Shown piece by piece: positions 8,301-14,886 of a stretch of 15,598 bases of DNA. Every line of letters starts with the position of its first letter. Position 1 is the stretch's first letter. The DNA comes from an uncultured Oscillospiraceae bacterium. Lineage in GTDB: Bacteria; Bacillota; Clostridia; Oscillospirales; Acutalibacteraceae. The notes beneath the pieces are model-generated. The model was given only the letters and a program-made list of their open reading frames with translations, was not told the DNA's origin and did not search any database. The stretch spans positions 1 to 15,598 of the forward strand of contig UREO01000027.1 of NCBI GenBank assembly GCA_900546895.1. The letters are read 5' to 3'. The position numbers and the translations under genes are program-made.

Positions 8301-9379
8301 CGGTAGATGAAAGCGTTTTAGCCGCCGCGCGTAAGGCGGTGCTCAAGCTGCGCGCACAGGATGTAGAGCAATTGCCGGATAATATGTATCAGGCGCTTCA
8401 CGAGAATTTCCTCAAAAACAGCGCCGCGCTTACGGACTATCGCCCTATAATTGCTCCGCAATTTGAAGAAGCAGAAGGAATTCTGCGGCGTCGGCGGCTG
8501 ATTCTATTGACGTTGGATGGAAAACAGGTTTCTCTTCCCTTTTTCATACAGGAAATTGAACAAAAGATTGCTTTGATGCAGGAATTGTTAAATGAAAAGG
8601 ATCGGGAACTTTTCGAATCCATCCTGACAGAAACAATCAGCGGCAAGCTCCGTAACCGCATCGCGGCCAGCCACAGATGGGTACGCACCATGAGCGAAAT
8701 CATGAGCGGTGTGCACACTTCGATGGGGCTGATCTTTAATCTTTCCTGGAAGGGAAAAAGCCAGCAGGCGGATGGAGAACTGGATACGAAAAAGCTTGTA
8801 GAGCTTTTGAATAGAGACATCGAAATTTTAAGTGATGAAGACCGCCGCAAAATAACGGCACATTTTCGTACCAAAGTGACCTCCGCACGCAGGCTGGCAA
8901 TGGAAAATGACCAATCTGTCAGCTACGCCGACCTTATCCGGGACGCTTTGGATTTCCGCAATTGGTTTGAATTCACTCTTGCTTTTCAAAGACACGGTGA
9001 AAAAGAAAAGAATCTTACCAATTCCGAATTCAACAAGTTCAGCGGAGGCGAGAAAGCGATGGCCATGTATGTTCCTCTCTTTGCGGCAATTTCCGCGCAA
9101 TATAAGAGGGCCAGCGTGGAATGTCCATATATTATTGCATTGGATGAGGCCTTCGCAGGCGTAGACGACAAAAATATTGAGAGCATGTTCGCCCTTGTGG
9201 AGACGCTCGGCTTTGGCTATATCATGAATTCACAGGCGTTATGGGGCTGCTATGCATCCGTCCCGCAATTGGAAATTGCGGACATGTACCGTCCAGCCAA
9301 TTCTCAGGTAGTCACAATTCTGCTTTATCAGTGGGACGGTTATCAAAAAACACTTGACGAAGGTGCGATGCTTTTATGA
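5342..9379 (+). CDS. jetC: Wadjet type I SMC-like ATPase JetC (TIGR02680 family)
   Basis: A 1345-residue SMC/MukB-like ATPase. The head begins with RLGFVNFWLYDVEEFPF and GGRLLLRGANGAGKS, the Walker A G32-x4-GKS39. Coiled-coil sequence rich in E/Q/K/L starts near residue 260; a globular hinge-like part lies about 580-735 (FYDLIDYSPGMEQRKKDLLE, GLLDALVVP); coiled coil returns to about 1020. The C-terminal head has the signature FSGGEK (S1234) and Walker B IIALDE (D1268, E1269) followed by a D-loop AGVDD. All ATPase motifs look intact. JetC dimers extrude DNA loops and present small circles to JetD. Start: GAGGAGGTG (5328-5336) best serves TTG 5342; the GTG at 5336 lies inside that site and an ATG at 5354 would cut conserved residues. 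The jetB stop is only 2 nt before it. Confidence 0.93.
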   Translation: MRWLMNRLGFVNFWLYDVEEFPFRGGRLLLRGANGAGKSITTQSFIPFILDGNHRPERLDSFGTKDRKMDFYLLGNGDRDESTGYLYLEFKKPDVEHYCTLVIGMRAQKNKGISFWGFCLCDGRRIGYDLCLYREAGSQRLPLSKQEAKNALGDPGNWADSTTEYKKLANDRIFQFPDIDQYEQFITLLIQIRAPKLSKDFKPSLVQDILNSSLQPLSDNDLQAMVDAMEKMDSIQGNLEQLERAQISAGIIRNEYTRYNQYMLAQKARAFLKHHDETENLQSHVSATQNEIADLELQIKALNVKIQKDSETLSQLKAEKNALGGSDTLQEKAEHLAELQNTLKENNLACEQDVRDVEGQKAKRNQSQRTLDSLQRQKDDQQALYQQRLDKLDQLQEELQWNGPSELRRQLAQKLSTAFKEAYTAGTAYSRRLKDAQTALEQQEEKGKDLDNIQKRLNDAEIKYRTAQKELDTACLVEQKARDELIEAFLRIQAGNREFVFSDMLLGQIKQIVSHYKSTVDDSELNTLLSNEKNALYSLLQTQLAERQAQRKELQDTYNALCAQLKALENAPEPIPPRAAAVQETREELCRRGVSCAPFYDLIDYSPGMEQRKKDLLEAQLTDMGLLDALVVPQSEQAVLSDILEQHPDHFVRTSNVRPCQPLRDLYAVEGPLKEAAEAALSGISCTDDDGDTAVLPDGRYRLGVLSGKSHPFQTAGFIGAAARRENRQRQIDTLKQEVSEYQGALGLQYMELEKLQRRIDNLNTEYEGRPSTADLAMALSLVQTCENSLAVTNREVEQFDKAEKDARAALGNAKQRVITLCKEISVSRTVSAFLEEQNSLDDYMALLHDLEEGWNGYHHAEELFEAQSGLLEQAESYLVELELAARTRKNKAQALSREIKALQDFLNQPENRALAEKLQKLASEIADLDKDLPNWKADVRVDESKLEQLREKKQQQAQELVIKIERENNLRMYFLEEQALGFFPDTVDESVLAAARKAVLKLRAQDVEQLPDNMYQALHENFLKNSAALTDYRPIIAPQFEEAEGILRRRRLILLTLDGKQVSLPFFIQEIEQKIALMQELLNEKDRELFESILTETISGKLRNRIAASHRWVRTMSEIMSGVHTSMGLIFNLSWKGKSQQADGELDTKKLVELLNRDIEILSDEDRRKITAHFRTKVTSARRLAMENDQSVSYADLIRDALDFRNWFEFTLAFQRHGEKEKNLTNSEFNKFSGGEKAMAMYVPLFAAISAQYKRASVECPYIIALDEAFAGVDDKNIESMFALVETLGFGYIMNSQALWGCYASVPQLEIADMYRPANSQVVTILLYQWDGYQKTLDEGAMLL

Positions 9380-10656
9380 GCCGAACGGACTGTATTGCCT
9401 ATTTTCAGGAAAAAGCGGGCTGGACCCGTCAGATGAATGTAATTTTAAGAAAATACCAGTCATATGGAAAAGCGTCCGGAATCGTTTCTCTGCCGGATGC
9501 GACGGAAGAGGAGTGCCGTACAGCGGGCCTTTTCCTGGGGAAAACACTTTTTCCACCTTTGCGATACCGGCTTTCTGACTTTGAGCAGGCGCTCCACGCC
9601 AGTCGTTTTCAGGGCACCTCTTTGCCGGAGCTGTTAGAGGGTTATTTCGGCCATCCGGTGCGTGTAAAGAAAGACGCGAAAAAAGCCCGCCAGAAATGGA
9701 TAAAGAGCCTGTTTGCACATGTGTATCCGCAGGCTAAATCAGAAGCGGCACAGAACTGGATACACCGAATGCTGGAATCCAAGGGGAACGGATATTCACT
9801 TTTTTTACAAGCTGCCGAAAAAGAGGAAGAAGCGGCATGTGTTGCTTTAAAACAGGCGTGCGCCGCACTTGACTTTTTGTCGACCCAACCGCTTTCACAG
9901 CGCCGTCTGGCTGTTTTCAGTGCGGGAATCACCGCAAATCCACACAGCTTTGATATGAACCGCCTTGCAGGTAAGTTGCTTTTATACGGAATTTGCGATT
10001 GGAAGCAAAGGGCGTATCCCCATTCTGCCGAGCAACGGGCAGAAACTCTTTTTTTAGTCAGTCTTTTCGCGGATGATATTTCCAGCTTTACCACGCAGTC
10101 CGGTCTGCTGCTTTGCACGGAGGAAGGAGAGCATCCCGCGTTTCAGGCGTTCCGTATACGTAATGAAAGCGCTGTGCTGACCCTTTCCAATCTGTCGACA
10201 ATTGTTAGCGCGGCAAGCCCGACCGGAAAGATTTACATTGTCGAAAATCAAATGGTTTTTTCACATCTGTGCGAGCAGTCTCCACCGTCACATTCCCCTA
10301 TTTTATGTACCTCCGGGCAGGTTAAAACCGCATCACTGATCTTACTTGGCTTATTGGCCGCTTCGGGCTGTATGATGTATTACTCCGGCGATTTTGACCC
10401 GGAAGGCCTGCGCATAGCCGACCGGCTGGCATTGCGTTACCCCGGACAATTCTTTTTCTGGCATTTGGACAAGGATGATTATTACCGTTCTTTGTCAGAA
10501 GAATCAATTTCTTCATCGCGGCTTACAGAACTGGATCAACTGCGCTCGCCCAAATTGCAGGCAGTTTCCTCAGAAATACGAAAAACCCGGCGCGCAGGCT
10601 ATCAGGAACTGTTACTGGAACTGCTTCTGAACGACCTAAAAACCGATGTTCGGTAA
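9376..10656 (+). CDS. jetD: Wadjet type I nuclease JetD (TIGR02679 family, TOPRIM/DUF2399)
   Basis: The 426-residue product has the two-part build of TIGR02679 proteins: a helical N-terminal arm (about 1-230) and a C-terminal DUF2399/TOPRIM domain. Acidic TOPRIM residues are present: E290 in YIVEN, and D339 and D341 in GDFDPEG, with the characteristic ILCTSGQVKTASLILLGLL between them. JetD is the topoisomerase-VI-A-like subunit that cuts DNA brought by the JetABC motor. The residues before GDFD read YYS where many relatives have YH. The ATG at 9376 overlaps the jetC stop as ATGA, with GAAGGTG (9359-9365) 10 nt ahead. It is the last gene of the operon; a 62-nt gap separates it from a convergent gene. 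Confidence 0.92.
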   Translation: MSRTDCIAYFQEKAGWTRQMNVILRKYQSYGKASGIVSLPDATEEECRTAGLFLGKTLFPPLRYRLSDFEQALHASRFQGTSLPELLEGYFGHPVRVKKDAKKARQKWIKSLFAHVYPQAKSEAAQNWIHRMLESKGNGYSLFLQAAEKEEEAACVALKQACAALDFLSTQPLSQRRLAVFSAGITANPHSFDMNRLAGKLLLYGICDWKQRAYPHSAEQRAETLFLVSLFADDISSFTTQSGLLLCTEEGEHPAFQAFRIRNESAVLTLSNLSTIVSAASPTGKIYIVENQMVFSHLCEQSPPSHSPILCTSGQVKTASLILLGLLAASGCMMYYSGDFDPEGLRIADRLALRYPGQFFFWHLDKDDYYRSLSEESISSSRLTELDQLRSPKLQAVSSEIRKTRRAGYQELLLELLLNDLKTDVR

Positions 10657-10718
10657 AAGGGTCGCTGCCGGTCCAAATCCGGCTCCTAACCGCAAGGTCC
10701 CGGTAAAAAACAGCATTT

Positions 10719-11738
10719 TTAATCCGCAAATACCGTATCCCTGATTTTCTTTTCGGCAGCGCCGAACGCCTCCGCGCTGATTTTTGAAATCATTCCCTTT
10801 TGCACTTCGTCGTAATAACGTTTCGCGCGGGCCAATTGTTTGGCCGCCTTTGCGATTTCCGCTTTATAATCCACCATAACGGCCGTAATTTCCGTGCGGT
10901 ATTTTTCGTCTGTTTTTTCCGCGACCGCAACTTTGTAAATATCAATGGCCTCGTCGTCCGGGCGGGACGGAAAATATTCGTGCGGGGAAGTGCTGTCAAA
11001 CAGGGCCACGCTCAATTCCCGCAGAATCACCATATCTAAACTGTTCGGGTCAAACGCGCAGTGGTAAATTTCCGTATCAAATCCCGCCGCTGCCGCATAC
11101 TCCGCAATTTTCCCCAGAAAAGTCGACTTTCCGGTACCGGGCCGTCCCTTGATAAAGTAGCGTTTTTCAAGGTCCTCCGTCAGATTGTCAATGTAATCAT
11201 AAGCGCCGTTCACGGTTGACGCGCCGAAGTAACGGTGAACCTGCGTCCCCTTTTTTTCCAATGTTTTTTCTCCGATTACTTTTTCAATTGTCCTGGCCGT
11301 CAGCCTGTTGGCAGCGTCGAAATCCATATTGGAAACATAGATTTGCTCCCATTTGTCGTGGATGGCGCGTGCGGCGGAAAAATGCCGGGCCGCGCCCGTC
11401 AGGCAGGCACGGGTTTGGCTCAGGTTGTCGTCATTAAGAATTGCCGCCACGGGATATTCTTCTTCTCCGTAAAGCGGAAAATTAATCACTCCCGCGTTTT
11501 TTTCCGGAATAATGACTCCTTCCATGGAATTGTCCAGGCAATTGTGGATCAATTGCGCGTGACAGCCGCCGTCCCGTGCAGCGGAGCAAAGCCCGCTCAC
11601 AATATCCGACACGACGATGGACGGATAACCGCTGAGACGGACAACCGTTTTCAGGCGGCCAAAATTCGATTGAAAAAAGCTGACATATCCCCTCGAGCTG
11701 TTGGAAGCAATAAAATAGTTCAAAGAAAAATCCGGCAA
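10719..11738 (-). CDS. Tandem-repeat P-loop ATPase (PRK06851-like), first P-loop degenerate
   Basis: The product resembles the PRK06851 family of Clostridia and Bacilli, which carries two similar P-loop ATPase repeats. The second repeat is intact: RYFIKGRPGTGKSTFLGKI, then TEIYHCAFDPNSLDMVI and a long helical tail. The first repeat is recognisable (YFIASNSSRGYVSFF, then AQLIHNCLDNSMEGVIIPEKNAGVINF) but its Walker A reads LSGYPSIVVSDIV: glycine and GK are replaced, so it probably does not bind ATP. Start: an ATG at 11759 opens the frame but has no ribosome binding site, while GGGAGG (11752-11747) lies 8 nt before a TTG at 11738, giving 339 residues. A TATAAT at 11778-11773 also fits the TTG start. 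The cellular role of the family is not known to me. It converges on jetD without a clear terminator between them. Confidence 0.72.
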   Translation of the reverse strand: MPDFSLNYFIASNSSRGYVSFFQSNFGRLKTVVRLSGYPSIVVSDIVSGLCSAARDGGCHAQLIHNCLDNSMEGVIIPEKNAGVINFPLYGEEEYPVAAILNDDNLSQTRACLTGAARHFSAARAIHDKWEQIYVSNMDFDAANRLTARTIEKVIGEKTLEKKGTQVHRYFGASTVNGAYDYIDNLTEDLEKRYFIKGRPGTGKSTFLGKIAEYAAAAGFDTEIYHCAFDPNSLDMVILRELSVALFDSTSPHEYFPSRPDDEAIDIYKVAVAEKTDEKYRTEITAVMVDYKAEIAKAAKQLARAKRYYDEVQKGMISKISAEAFGAAEKKIRDTVFAD

Positions 11739-11772
11739 TGAAACGTCCTCCCCCCACATATTTGTTTATCAC

Positions 11773-11778
11773 ATTATA
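11773..11778 (-). promoter_or_regulatory. -10 element of the P-loop ATPase gene
   Basis: A perfect TATAAT on the minus strand, giving a start near 11766 and a leader of about 28 nt to the TTG at 11738. The hexamer 17 nt upstream (TGCATG) is a poor -35 and abuts the terminator of the gene before it. Confidence 0.4.
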
Positions 11779-11802
11779 TGATTGTATTTTGAAGGCATGC
11801 AT

Positions 11803-11838
11803 AAAAGCGGCAAACCCGCCGGAGGGGTTTGCCGCTTT
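11803..11838 (-). terminator. Rho-independent terminator of the FAD-dehydrogenase gene
   Basis: Perfect 14-bp arms (11804-11817 and 11825-11838) around a 7-nt loop, GC-rich in the middle, ending in TTTT on the minus strand. It starts 16 nt after the stop of the upstream minus-strand gene. Confidence 0.85.
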
Positions 11839-11854
11839 CCCAAACTTAAAAAAT

Positions 11855-13276
11855 TCAGTTTTGCTTGTTCGCGATATCCCGCGCAACCACAACGCCGGTT
11901 ACGGAAGCCTGCATCAGCCCGCGGGTAATGCCGGCGCCGTCGCCGATGGTGTACAGATTTTCGATTTCGGTCTCAAAATTCTTTTTGACCGACACCTTGG
12001 AGGAATAGAACTTGACCTCCACCCCGTAAAGCAAGGTGTTCTTGGAGTAAAGCCCCGGGGCCAGCTTGTCAAATGCGCGGAGCGATTCCACAATACTGGT
12101 CAGATGGCGGTGAGGCAGTACAAAAGACAAATCGCCCGGCACCGCGTTTTTCAGCGTAGGCACCGTTGTGGACTTTTTCAATCTGGTATAGTCCGTGCGC
12201 CTTCCCATCAGAAGGTCGCCCAGCCGCTGCACCATAATACCGCCGCCCGTAAGCATGTTCCCCAGCTGCGCGATATACCGGCCGTACTCGATCGGTTGAT
12301 TGAACGGCTCCGTAAAACGGGTGGAAACCAGCATGGCAAAATTGGTGTTTTCGCTGTGCTTGTCTTCGTCAGCGTAGGAATGGCCGTTTACAACCGCGAT
12401 GCCTCCGCCGATGCCGCCGTCGTAATGCTCCTCGCTGACAATGCCGCCCGGATTCATACAGAAGGTCCGCACCTTATTTTCAAACGTATCCGAATAATAA
12501 ACCAGCTTCGCCTCATACAGGTTCTTGGTGAGGTGGTCCATCACCGCATTCGGTACTTCCACACGCACGCCAATGTCGACCTCGTTGTTGGTAGTGGCCA
12601 GCTTGTTTTCCTGGGCAATACGTGCCAGCCACTCGGCGCCGCCGCGTCCCGGCGCCGCCACCACGTAGGGTGCGCGGACAAGGGTACGCTCGCCGGAACG
12701 GTCAACCAGCCACACGCCCTCCGCCTTTCCGTTTTCCACAAAGATGGAATCCGCCGTGGTGTGTTCCCTGAACTCGAAATTCGGCCTGCCGGAAAGGTAA
12801 CGGTACATGCCCCTCAGCACTTCAAAGGAATATTCCGTACCCATGTGGCGCACCGGACAGGGAATTAGCTGGATGTTTTCCCTGCGCGCCTCATAGGACA
12901 CCTTTTCCGCAAATTTGTCGCTCTTTCCGAAAATCTTGTCCGGAGCCCCGTAATTCAGATAAATATCGTCGGCGTAGCGGATAAGCTCCCGCGCCTTTTT
13001 CACCGGCATATAATCCGTAATATTGCCGCCGACTTCCTCCGAAAGGGACAGCTTTCCGTCCGAAAAAGCGCCGGCGCCGGCCCAGCCGTTCATAATATTG
13101 CAGGTCTTACAGTGGGCGCACTGGCCGGAGGTCCTCGCCGGGCAGGCGCGCCGGTCAATCGTGCTGCCGCTGTCTACCACCAGCATTTTTTTCCCGGGCG
13201 CGAGCTTATCCATCTCCAGAGCCGTAAAAATGCCGGCAGGGCCGGCACCGATGACAATCAAATCATAATCGTACAT
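11855..13276 (-). CDS. FAD-dependent dehydrogenase, COG2509 family
   Basis: A 473-residue flavoprotein. The N-terminal dinucleotide fold has IVIGAGPAG (G10, G12, G15) and an acidic VVDSG at the end of the second strand. Next comes a cysteine cluster, C45, C53, C56 and C59, followed by GWAGAGAFSDGKL; this cluster plus GAGxFSDGKL is the hallmark of COG2509 proteins. The C-terminal FAD motif is LYTIGDGAG (about 441-449) with GLMQASVTGVVVARDI. No membrane segment is seen, so it should be cytosolic. The substrate is unknown for the family, and the cysteines may hold a metal or a redox centre (inference). The ATG has GTGAGG 8 nt upstream. It is transcribed alone from a strong promoter with a leader of about 135 nt, and ends in a strong terminator. 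Confidence 0.88.
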   Translation of the reverse strand: MYDYDLIVIGAGPAGIFTALEMDKLAPGKKMLVVDSGSTIDRRACPARTSGQCAHCKTCNIMNGWAGAGAFSDGKLSLSEEVGGNITDYMPVKKARELIRYADDIYLNYGAPDKIFGKSDKFAEKVSYEARRENIQLIPCPVRHMGTEYSFEVLRGMYRYLSGRPNFEFREHTTADSIFVENGKAEGVWLVDRSGERTLVRAPYVVAAPGRGGAEWLARIAQENKLATTNNEVDIGVRVEVPNAVMDHLTKNLYEAKLVYYSDTFENKVRTFCMNPGGIVSEEHYDGGIGGGIAVVNGHSYADEDKHSENTNFAMLVSTRFTEPFNQPIEYGRYIAQLGNMLTGGGIMVQRLGDLLMGRRTDYTRLKKSTTVPTLKNAVPGDLSFVLPHRHLTSIVESLRAFDKLAPGLYSKNTLLYGVEVKFYSSKVSVKKNFETEIENLYTIGDGAGITRGLMQASVTGVVVARDIANKQN

Positions 13277-13412
13277 ATTTTCAACCTCACAATATTCGTG
13301 TTAACCGCTATTTTTTTAACTACAGCATTTCCAGTGGATTCTGCGAACAAGGTTACGTTTTATCTCACAAACGGAAATGGATTTGCTATATGATTTTTGC
13401 TTCAGGCAAAAC
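13277..13412 (-). promoter_or_regulatory. Long structured leader of the FAD-dehydrogenase mRNA
   Basis: The promoter predicts about 135 nt before the ATG. The first nucleotides form a hairpin (arms 13406-13411 and 13395-13400, 5-nt loop), and a 7-bp long-range helix can join 13373-13379 to 13326-13332 around 40 nt. I do not recognise a known riboswitch class, and no terminator-like stem with a T-run precedes the gene. Confidence 0.35.
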
Positions 13413-13418
13413 AATGGT

Positions 13419-13446
13419 ATTATAACATATCCATTTCGTTTGTCAA
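13419..13446 (-). promoter_or_regulatory. Consensus sigma-A promoter of the FAD-dehydrogenase gene
   Basis: Minus strand TTGACA (13446-13441), a 16-nt spacer, then TATAAT (13424-13419): both hexamers perfect. The -35 box contains the TGA stop codon (13445-13443) of the upstream yaiI-like gene. Confidence 0.8.
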
Positions 13447-13880
13447 ATATTTTCTTCCAGCATACGCGAAAGGACCCGCTCAAACGATTCGTCATCCTGC
13501 CTGCTTCTCTTTTTAAACTTTCCGCTTCTTACTCCCGCGCGGCGCATTTCCTGACCGAGCGCGCGTTCAAACAAAAGACGGTCCATGTTGGAATCGTCGT
13601 ATACCATGCCGTTTTGGTTCAGTGCCTTTGCGCCCTTGGCAAGCGCCATTGCCGCCACGCCGAAGTCCTGAGTGACGACAATGTCCCCGCTCCCAGCCAG
13701 ATTGACCAAACGGATATCCGCGCTGTCACGACCCTTGTCCACCGTAATCACCTTGCTGTACCCGTCGTTGAGCAGATGGCTCGTGTCGGTCAGCATGACG
13801 ACGGGCACCTTCTGTTTTTTCGCCAGCCGGACAATAATTTCCTTAACCGGGCAGGCATCGGCATCCACCAGAATATTCAT
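13443..13880 (-). CDS. YaiI/YqxD family protein (UPF0178, DUF188)
   Basis: The 145-residue product matches the small UPF0178/DUF188 family in length and motifs: the opening MNILVDADACPVK with D6 and D8, VTVDKGRDSAD-like middle (VITVDKGRDSADIRLVN), then DIVVTQDFGVAAMALAKGA and a basic tail (MRRAGVRSGKFKKRSRQDD). The aspartates resemble those of PIN-like nuclease folds, but the family has no settled function. The frame opens at a TTG (13883), but the ATG at 13880 gives the family N-terminus and follows AAGGCGG. It precedes the COG2509 gene on the same strand, which has its own promoter, so the two need not be one operon. Confidence 0.88.
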   Translation of the reverse strand: MNILVDADACPVKEIIVRLAKKQKVPVVMLTDTSHLLNDGYSKVITVDKGRDSADIRLVNLAGSGDIVVTQDFGVAAMALAKGAKALNQNGMVYDDSNMDRLLFERALGQEMRRAGVRSGKFKKRSRQDDESFERVLSRMLEENI

Positions 13881-13950
13881 CAAAACCGCCGCCTTCTAAA
13901 ATTTCCCATTCTCAGCGCCGGAGCTTCGCCCCGTTTTGCGCTACGAGATT

Positions 13951-13956
13951 ATTATA
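13951..13956 (-). promoter_or_regulatory. Possible -10 element of the yaiI-like gene
   Basis: TATAAT on the minus strand, about 70 nt ahead of the ATG at 13880. No good -35 is visible 16-18 nt upstream, so this is tentative. Confidence 0.35.
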
Positions 13957-14004
13957 GCACGAAACCGCAAAAGATGGATTGATGGAATTGTATTAAAATA
14001 TAAC

Positions 14005-14031
14005 AGAATTGTAATGAATTATTACAATTCT
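14005..14031. promoter_or_regulatory. Perfect inverted repeat, probable operator
   Basis: AGAATTGTAAT (14005-14015), a 5-nt spacer, then its exact complement ATTACAATTCT (14021-14031). It ends 10 bp before the -35 of the lipoprotein promoter and is about 50 bp from the -10 of the yaiI-like gene. It is AT-rich with no T-run, so it is not a terminator. A partial extra half-site, GGAATTGTATTA, lies at 13984-13995. The shape suits a dimeric repressor or activator; MarR-type (OhrR-like TACAATT) sites are similar, but I cannot assign it. Confidence 0.6.
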
Positions 14032-14041
14032 TACATCATAA

Positions 14042-14070
14042 TTGACTTTTACAAGCACCCGGAATATGAT
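14042..14070 (+). promoter_or_regulatory. Promoter of the plus-strand lipoprotein gene
   Basis: TTGACT (14042-14047), 17 nt, TATGAT (14065-14070): close to consensus with ideal spacing. Start expected near 14077, about 29 nt before the ATG at 14106. Confidence 0.75.
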
Positions 14071-14105
14071 GTAGCTGTAAAGTTATGCCCGAATGGAGGA
14101 GATTT

Positions 14106-14879
14106 ATGAGAAAACGGAAGCTTTTCGTCCCGTTACTATCGGTTCTGCTGGTTTTGCTGACCGCATGCGCGTCAAAAGCGGAAGCTCCTGCCGTCATGCT
14201 TGCGGAAACCGCCCCGTCTGAAATCAGAGCCAAAAGCAACGCAAAAAGCAGTGCTGTTCAGAAATTTTATACAAACGACAAATTAAGTTTTTCACTTGCA
14301 GTCCCCGACAGCTGGGAGGATGAAAATTATACCCCGGTGGTTACTACGGAAACCATGTCGGACGGCGGCACCAAATATACGAAAGTGGATTTTCTTTTTC
14401 AAAATGACAAAAACTGCTCACTGCTTACGATTTTCCTTGTTTCAAAGGACTGGTGGGAGAAAACAAAGGGCGAAACACTCGATCCCAAACCCACCTACCT
14501 GGGAACAAAGGAAGACGTTGTTTACTGCTTTACTCTGCCAAAGAACTCCCCTTACGAAGTAGGAGAAAAGTCGGATCTGTTCAACAGTATGGTTCTGCCG
14601 GACAGCGACGTCCTCAACCGGTTTAAGATTCTGGATGCGAATGCATCCTCCAGCGGTATTTCCACCGTAGAAGGAACGCTGGAAGAAATCATGACACAGA
14701 CCATTACCGTCAAGACGGACGACGGCCGCTCGATCACCTTCCTCAGGGACGGAACCGACGCGGACACTTCCGGCAAGGGACTGCAGCTGGGGCGTAGGCT
14801 GAGAATCTATTATGAAGGCGCCATAGACGGCTCCAACACCAGAAGCGTAACCGTCACCAAAATCGAAAGACTCAACTGA
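14106..14879 (+). CDS. Predicted lipoprotein of unknown function
   Basis: The 257-residue product starts with a lipoprotein signal: basic MRKRK, a hydrophobic stretch to residue 18 and the lipobox LTAC with C21 as the lipidated residue. It should sit on the outer face of the membrane. After a short spacer, about 50-170 is a globular part (SFSLAVPDSWEDENY, WWEKTKGETLDPKPTYLGTK) that resembles secreted beta-rich domains but matches no family I can name. The end, about 190-257, is a small beta domain (VEGTLEEIMTQTITVKTDDG, GRRLRIYYEGAI, VTVTKI) of OB-fold-like look. The ATG at 14106 is preferred to the one at 14085 because GGAGGAG (14095-14101) precedes it and it begins the signal peptide. It is a single-gene transcript with its own promoter and terminator. 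Confidence 0.8.
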   Translation: MRKRKLFVPLLSVLLVLLTACASKAEAPAVMLAETAPSEIRAKSNAKSSAVQKFYTNDKLSFSLAVPDSWEDENYTPVVTTETMSDGGTKYTKVDFLFQNDKNCSLLTIFLVSKDWWEKTKGETLDPKPTYLGTKEDVVYCFTLPKNSPYEVGEKSDLFNSMVLPDSDVLNRFKILDANASSSGISTVEGTLEEIMTQTITVKTDDGRSITFLRDGTDADTSGKGLQLGRRLRIYYEGAIDGSNTRSVTVTKIERLN

Positions 14880-14886
14880 ACACGCG

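Noticed and set aside
10657..10718. A terminator between the convergent jetD and P-loop ATPase genes
   Set aside because: Only 4-5 bp stems (for example 10642-10646 with 10650-10654) and no stem followed by a T-run were found in either direction.
11235..11741. 168-codon plus-strand frame
   Set aside because: Antisense to the P-loop ATPase, whose motifs are clear on the other strand.
11738..12868. 376-codon plus-strand reading frame
   Set aside because: It is antisense to the COG2509 gene, crosses that gene's terminator, and its His/Arg-rich, low-complexity product is typical of a frame opposite GC-rich coding DNA.
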